From Hermodice carunculata (taxonomy: Eukaryota > Annelida > Polychaeta > Eunicida > Amphinomidae), in assembly GCA_964020975.1 (NCBI GenBank), contig OZ026623.1, positions 80,736,725-80,800,724 of the forward strand: a stretch of DNA of 64,000 nucleotides, given 5' to 3'. The notes under the pieces are model-generated. The model was given only the letters and a program-made list of their open reading frames with translations. It did not search any database and was not told where the DNA came from. This document shows, piece by piece, positions 61,224 through 64,000 of the stretch. Within the stretch, counting starts at the first letter, position 1, and each line of letters begins with the position of its first letter. Made by a program: the position numbers and the translations under genes.

Positions 61224-61390
61224 AGAGAGAGAGAGAGAGCGCAAAACATGTGTATTGCTCGTGGCTTAAAGAAACGTAACAAAATAAACTCCTGCTGGTC
61301 CAAAGATGGACGCCTCCATGCCCTTAAAAAGAACCGCTGGGAACCTGCCTCACTTGATGGTGGTTCTATTGCTCAAATACACATTTAGGA
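60650..61390 (+). mobile_element. LINE ORF1 relic (coiled coil plus RRM-like, L1-ORF1p type)
   Basis: Translation gives SVKAQVSTLASQVTALETKI (coiled coil), then LENELDKLQQYGR, GEDIDKIVHEKV, IDSKNISRSHRDG, RGIVVKFVAHRIREKIYQAR, VFIPEDLPKK and WSKDGRLHALKK. This follows the Transposase_22/L1-ORF1p pattern (LENYSRR..., dIdRaHR.G, pIivKF, .iyi.EDLt). A stop follows HRDG. An A30(GA)9 microsatellite (61191-61238) has expanded inside the region of EDLPKK. The copy begins directly after the preceding LINE tail and lacks an obvious 5' UTR. Confidence 0.7.
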
Positions 61391-61394
61391 GGAC

Positions 61395-61396
<2 letters not shown>

Positions 61397-61477
<81 letters not shown>
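61397..61477. repeat. (TA)n microsatellite
   Basis: About 40 uninterrupted TA units. They interrupt the LINE between ORF1 and the endonuclease region. Confidence 0.97.
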
Positions 61478-61482
<5 letters not shown>

Positions 61483-62580
61483 GAGCGACTCTGATAAACA
61501 TACTGTGAAATGAGTGCCCTGTATAATTATATGTAAAAATATACGTAAAATATATTAAATTAAGTGACTAGAATTGAACTGCAAAACATTGCATACCTTC
61601 ACTCTCGTTCTTTTTGTCGTGGAGTGCCATATTTACTCGACTAGTTGATATAAATCACGACTTTTCGACCATCTTTGAATGGACATTTTGTTGACGATGA
61701 TGTCTTATTTCTTTTCTCATTTCATTTTCTGTCTCGTGGTTATATTTAACCACCAAGTACCATATTCACCAAACAAATGACATAAGACATTTATTTATTG
61801 ACTTTTTTGTCGTTCATAATCTCGTAAACTCAGATGGTTCATACGAAAAATGATTTAAAATTATCTCGCGTAACAACCTAAAATGTGTATCAAGTTAACA
61901 GCAAACATAAATGAATTCATCTCATTTTTCTTGTTGGTTCAGTGCAGGTGGTATGGTTGACACAAAACCATGGTACTTCTGACGTTGTATAATTATGTTT
62001 GACTCTGCTTGTGTTCCAGTTACGATTCTGCTGTTCCTAGCTATGATTTGTCATCTCTTTGGAGGCTAACAGCTTCAGCATTATTGTGTTTCATTTCGTT
62101 GCACCTGCGTCACAAGCAAACCTTACTAGTTGATGACACCTTGGTGTATTATAATAAGTCATAATTACTGATAAGGTCTTAGCTTCAGTCTTTCTATGCA
62201 TCCAAAATCCTCTCAACGCTACAGCAATCATCTATTTGTATGTATATTTGTTTATCCCTTTTTAAAGACACTTCACCATGAGTTTTTTGCTTTTCTTTTT
62301 GTTTTCTACATGTCACTTACATGTTTTCTGTTGGCATATCTGCATCATGGTAATGTATTTTGTCTGTAAGACACAGCCAGAAGGATATTTTAGTGTACCG
62401 ATTATACATTTCCTTTTGCACTCACTGTTAGAATCAAACTGGGACAGTGGGCGCACAACAGCATTTAGCAGCTATTGATAATTTTTTTTTTTGAAAAATA
62501 GGCTGTAGCATACACCAATACAGGGCTGCAATTGGACTTTCCTATTGTTCTCAATTTCCTCTCAAACTAGCTGCAGAACA
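61478..62580. other. Spacer within or between LINE parts
   Basis: AT-rich, no recognisable LINE domain. It may be non-homologous insertion between ORF1 and ORF2 or badly decayed sequence. Confidence 0.35.
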
Positions 62581-62584
62581 TTGC

Positions 62585-63005
62585 AACATTGATCAAATCG
62601 GTACATCTTTGGCACTCCTGTCGATTGTTTTTTCTGCTTCTCTTTCTAAATACATTAGCATGCACGAGACACGTATCGTTGACACTTTACTATCTCGTAG
62701 AGTTTGCCATAGATATTCATCCAAATCCTTGACCCCAAACTCTAAAGAAAATCAAACTTTGTCGTGCTAATATTCGTAGTCTTAAAAGCGATGGAAATCC
62801 AGCTGAACTCCACTTCTTCCGTCAGTCTAAAAATATAGAAGTTATTACATTATCTGAAACGTGGCTTGATGAGAACTATCCCGATCAATTGTCGAATCTT
62901 CCGAAGTTCCGACCTCCTTCGCGTACCGACCGAACCACTCATGGGGGAGATGTCGCCATTCATATTAATCAAGAACTCTCTGCCCCACAAGCGCTCGTAA
63001 CCTAC
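62585..63005 (+). mobile_element. LINE ORF2 5' part: endonuclease with 2A-like remnant
   Basis: One frame reads DIHPNP-stop-P (62712-62735), then IKLCRANIRSLKSDGNPAEL, VITLSETWLDENYPDQL and RTDRTTHGGDVAIHINQEL, the N-terminal half of a CR1/L2/Jockey-type apurinic endonuclease (NVRSL, TETWLD, R.DR..GGGVAI). The DIHPNPGP-type motif just before the endonuclease is typical of this group and resembles the D.ExNPGP 2A peptide; here a stop replaces the Gly. The endonuclease ends abruptly near 63000 where other repeat DNA starts. Confidence 0.75.
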
Positions 63006-63010
63006 TGTTC

Positions 63011-63161
63011 AGTCAGTCAAGCATTCGTGCTAATATACCGCCGGGGGTCGGGTGGGGGCCACAGAGGGTGAACCTGAAACATCTAACTTGGAATGGCCCA
63101 CGTAAGGCCTTATCTGCAATGAAGTATTGTGTATTCATCTGTGCAGTCAGTCATTCGTGTG
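63011..63161. repeat. Diverged direct repeat next to the palindrome
   Basis: CAGTCAGTCAAGCATTCGTG then CTAATAT (63010-63037) recurs as CAGTCAGTCATTCGTGTGAA then TATTA at 63145-63168, each followed by GGG-rich sequence and GGGCCTAAAAC- or GTGAACCTGAAAC-like text. Two related copies of a short element appear side by side. Confidence 0.5.
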
Positions 63162-63299
63162 AATATTAGATAGGAGAGGGTGGGCCTAAAACCACTACGT
63201 CGTCAGACGGAGCTCGTCGTCAGACGGAGCTCTCTGTGGGCTCCGTCTGACGACGTAGTTGTTTTAGGTCCACCCTCTCCTTATCTTATTACTAATATT
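63162..63299. mobile_element. 138-bp near-perfect palindrome, probable MITE
   Basis: AATATTAGATAGGAGAGGGT, then GGGCCTAAAACCACTACGTC and GTCAGACGGAGC form the left arm; the right arm is its inverse (GCTCCGTCTGACGACGTAGT, TGTTTTAGGTCCACCCTCTC, CTTATCTTATTACTAATATT). Only a few mismatches and one small indel occur over more than 50 bp per arm. The loop holds a second GTCGTCAGACGGAGCTC, a tandem copy of the inner arm. No ORF. Confidence 0.85.
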
Positions 63300-64000
63300 A
63301 CAACGTTGAATAACAGTTTCTGATGTGCTTACCACTGAATTAGATATAAACAGTGACACAATGGGGCATAATTTTATTCCCTATGACCCTGCCAAATCCT
63401 GGTGTCTAAATTTCTGTACTAATTCAAAATGTATTGTATGCTCTTCCATCATTCTCTGTAGAATGATGCAAAACTGGATGAAATACTGGCTCAGCATCCA
63501 GCGAAGGTGAATGCTTGTATCTTGTTACTATGGGAATGGTGGCCATCGTGAGTGAACAGCCAATCACAGAGCCCTTGTGCCCATGGCACCAGGCAAAATG
63601 ACCAGCCTGTGTGTTTATTCATCTCTCAGCTTCGGATCACATGAAAGGGGTGTGATAAGTGATTAACCACTTATATAACAGTCAGTGCATTTATTGGGTT
63701 ACAATTAATGGTCATTTTACGAGCATGCTGTCACCCAACCCCCCACTAAAAATACAAGAGATGCCTGTTTGGAACACCCACCAACCAGATACTGCTCTGG
63801 CATTTCAATTTAAAACAGATCTATGACCCTCTCACGCTGTAACTTGACCAACAAGTTTTCATGCTTGTCAAGAGGGTATAAATTTGGGCTGCGTTGCGTT
63901 AAATTTTAAAGATACAAGTGGTCCAATTTGAATAACGGAACAGTCCATTTTATAGGAAGTAATGGGGGTTTAGAACAACTGATAAAATAAAACCTTTTCT
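63300..64000. other. Unrecognised right-edge sequence
   Basis: No gene or known repeat recognised up to the window end. Confidence 0.3.

Overview
This window is eukaryotic, gene-poor and repeat-rich. Two intact single-exon coding regions belong to animal families: a tandem Rab-like GTPase and a class A GPCR. A third long ORF is an intact Tigger/pogo-type transposase. The rest is introns, intergenic DNA, decayed LINEs, DNA-transposon relics, a tRNA-derived SINE, minisatellites, microsatellites and palindromes. The mix of CR1/L2-like LINEs with a C-terminal WDG..CKC..C tail, RNase H-bearing I-type LINEs, a PHD-bearing Tigger, AGGTCA-rich repeats and frequent TAGGCCTA octamers fits a marine invertebrate, perhaps a deuterostome (echinoderm, hemichordate or cephalochordate). 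The phylum is inferred, not proven. No rRNA, functional tRNA, CRISPR array, LTR retrotransposon or Polinton was recognised.

Layout. 0-8 kb: T/G-rich DNA without a convincing ORF, two minisatellites (60 bp and 30 bp units) and a good polyadenylation signal near 8.0 kb; it could be a long 3' UTR plus intergenic DNA. 8.4-12.3 kb: a (CT)n tract, a duplicated 0.8-1 kb repeat full of AGGTCA half-sites, and a 138-bp satellite. 13-16.3 kb: a TA-flanked pogo-like non-autonomous element and a decayed LINE. 16.5-26.5 kb: degenerate tandem repeats, microsatellites, two LINE tails and an inverted duplication around (GA)n. 29.9-30.2 kb: a hAT transposase C-terminus. 32.8-36.4 kb: the Tigger-like transposase (CENP-B-like DNA-binding region, DDE domain, AT-hook, PHD finger) with a likely 5' UTR intron and several copies of a GGTGGGGGAAGAYGG motif. 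37.2-39.3 kb: a broken RNase H-bearing LINE. 39.9 kb: a possible orphan minus-strand exon. 40.5 kb: a tRNA-derived SINE. 41.9-43.1 kb: the tandem GTPase. 47-48.2 kb: the GPCR, minus strand. 49-57 kb: mostly unrecognised DNA with tandem repeats. 57.5-57.9 kb: a pogo-like MITE beside a 143-bp palindrome. 59-63 kb: a LINE 3' end with a triplicated tail, followed head-on by the 5' half of a LINE, then a 138-bp palindrome.

The host genes show no shared pathway. The most unusual items are the tandem GTPase, both of whose domains lack the catalytic glutamine and which has no prenylation motif; the intact Tigger-AT-hook-PHD protein with its surrounding motif array; and a family of at least seven short dispersed palindromes, most ending in an AP-1-like TGACTCA, spread from 3.9 to 57.8 kb.
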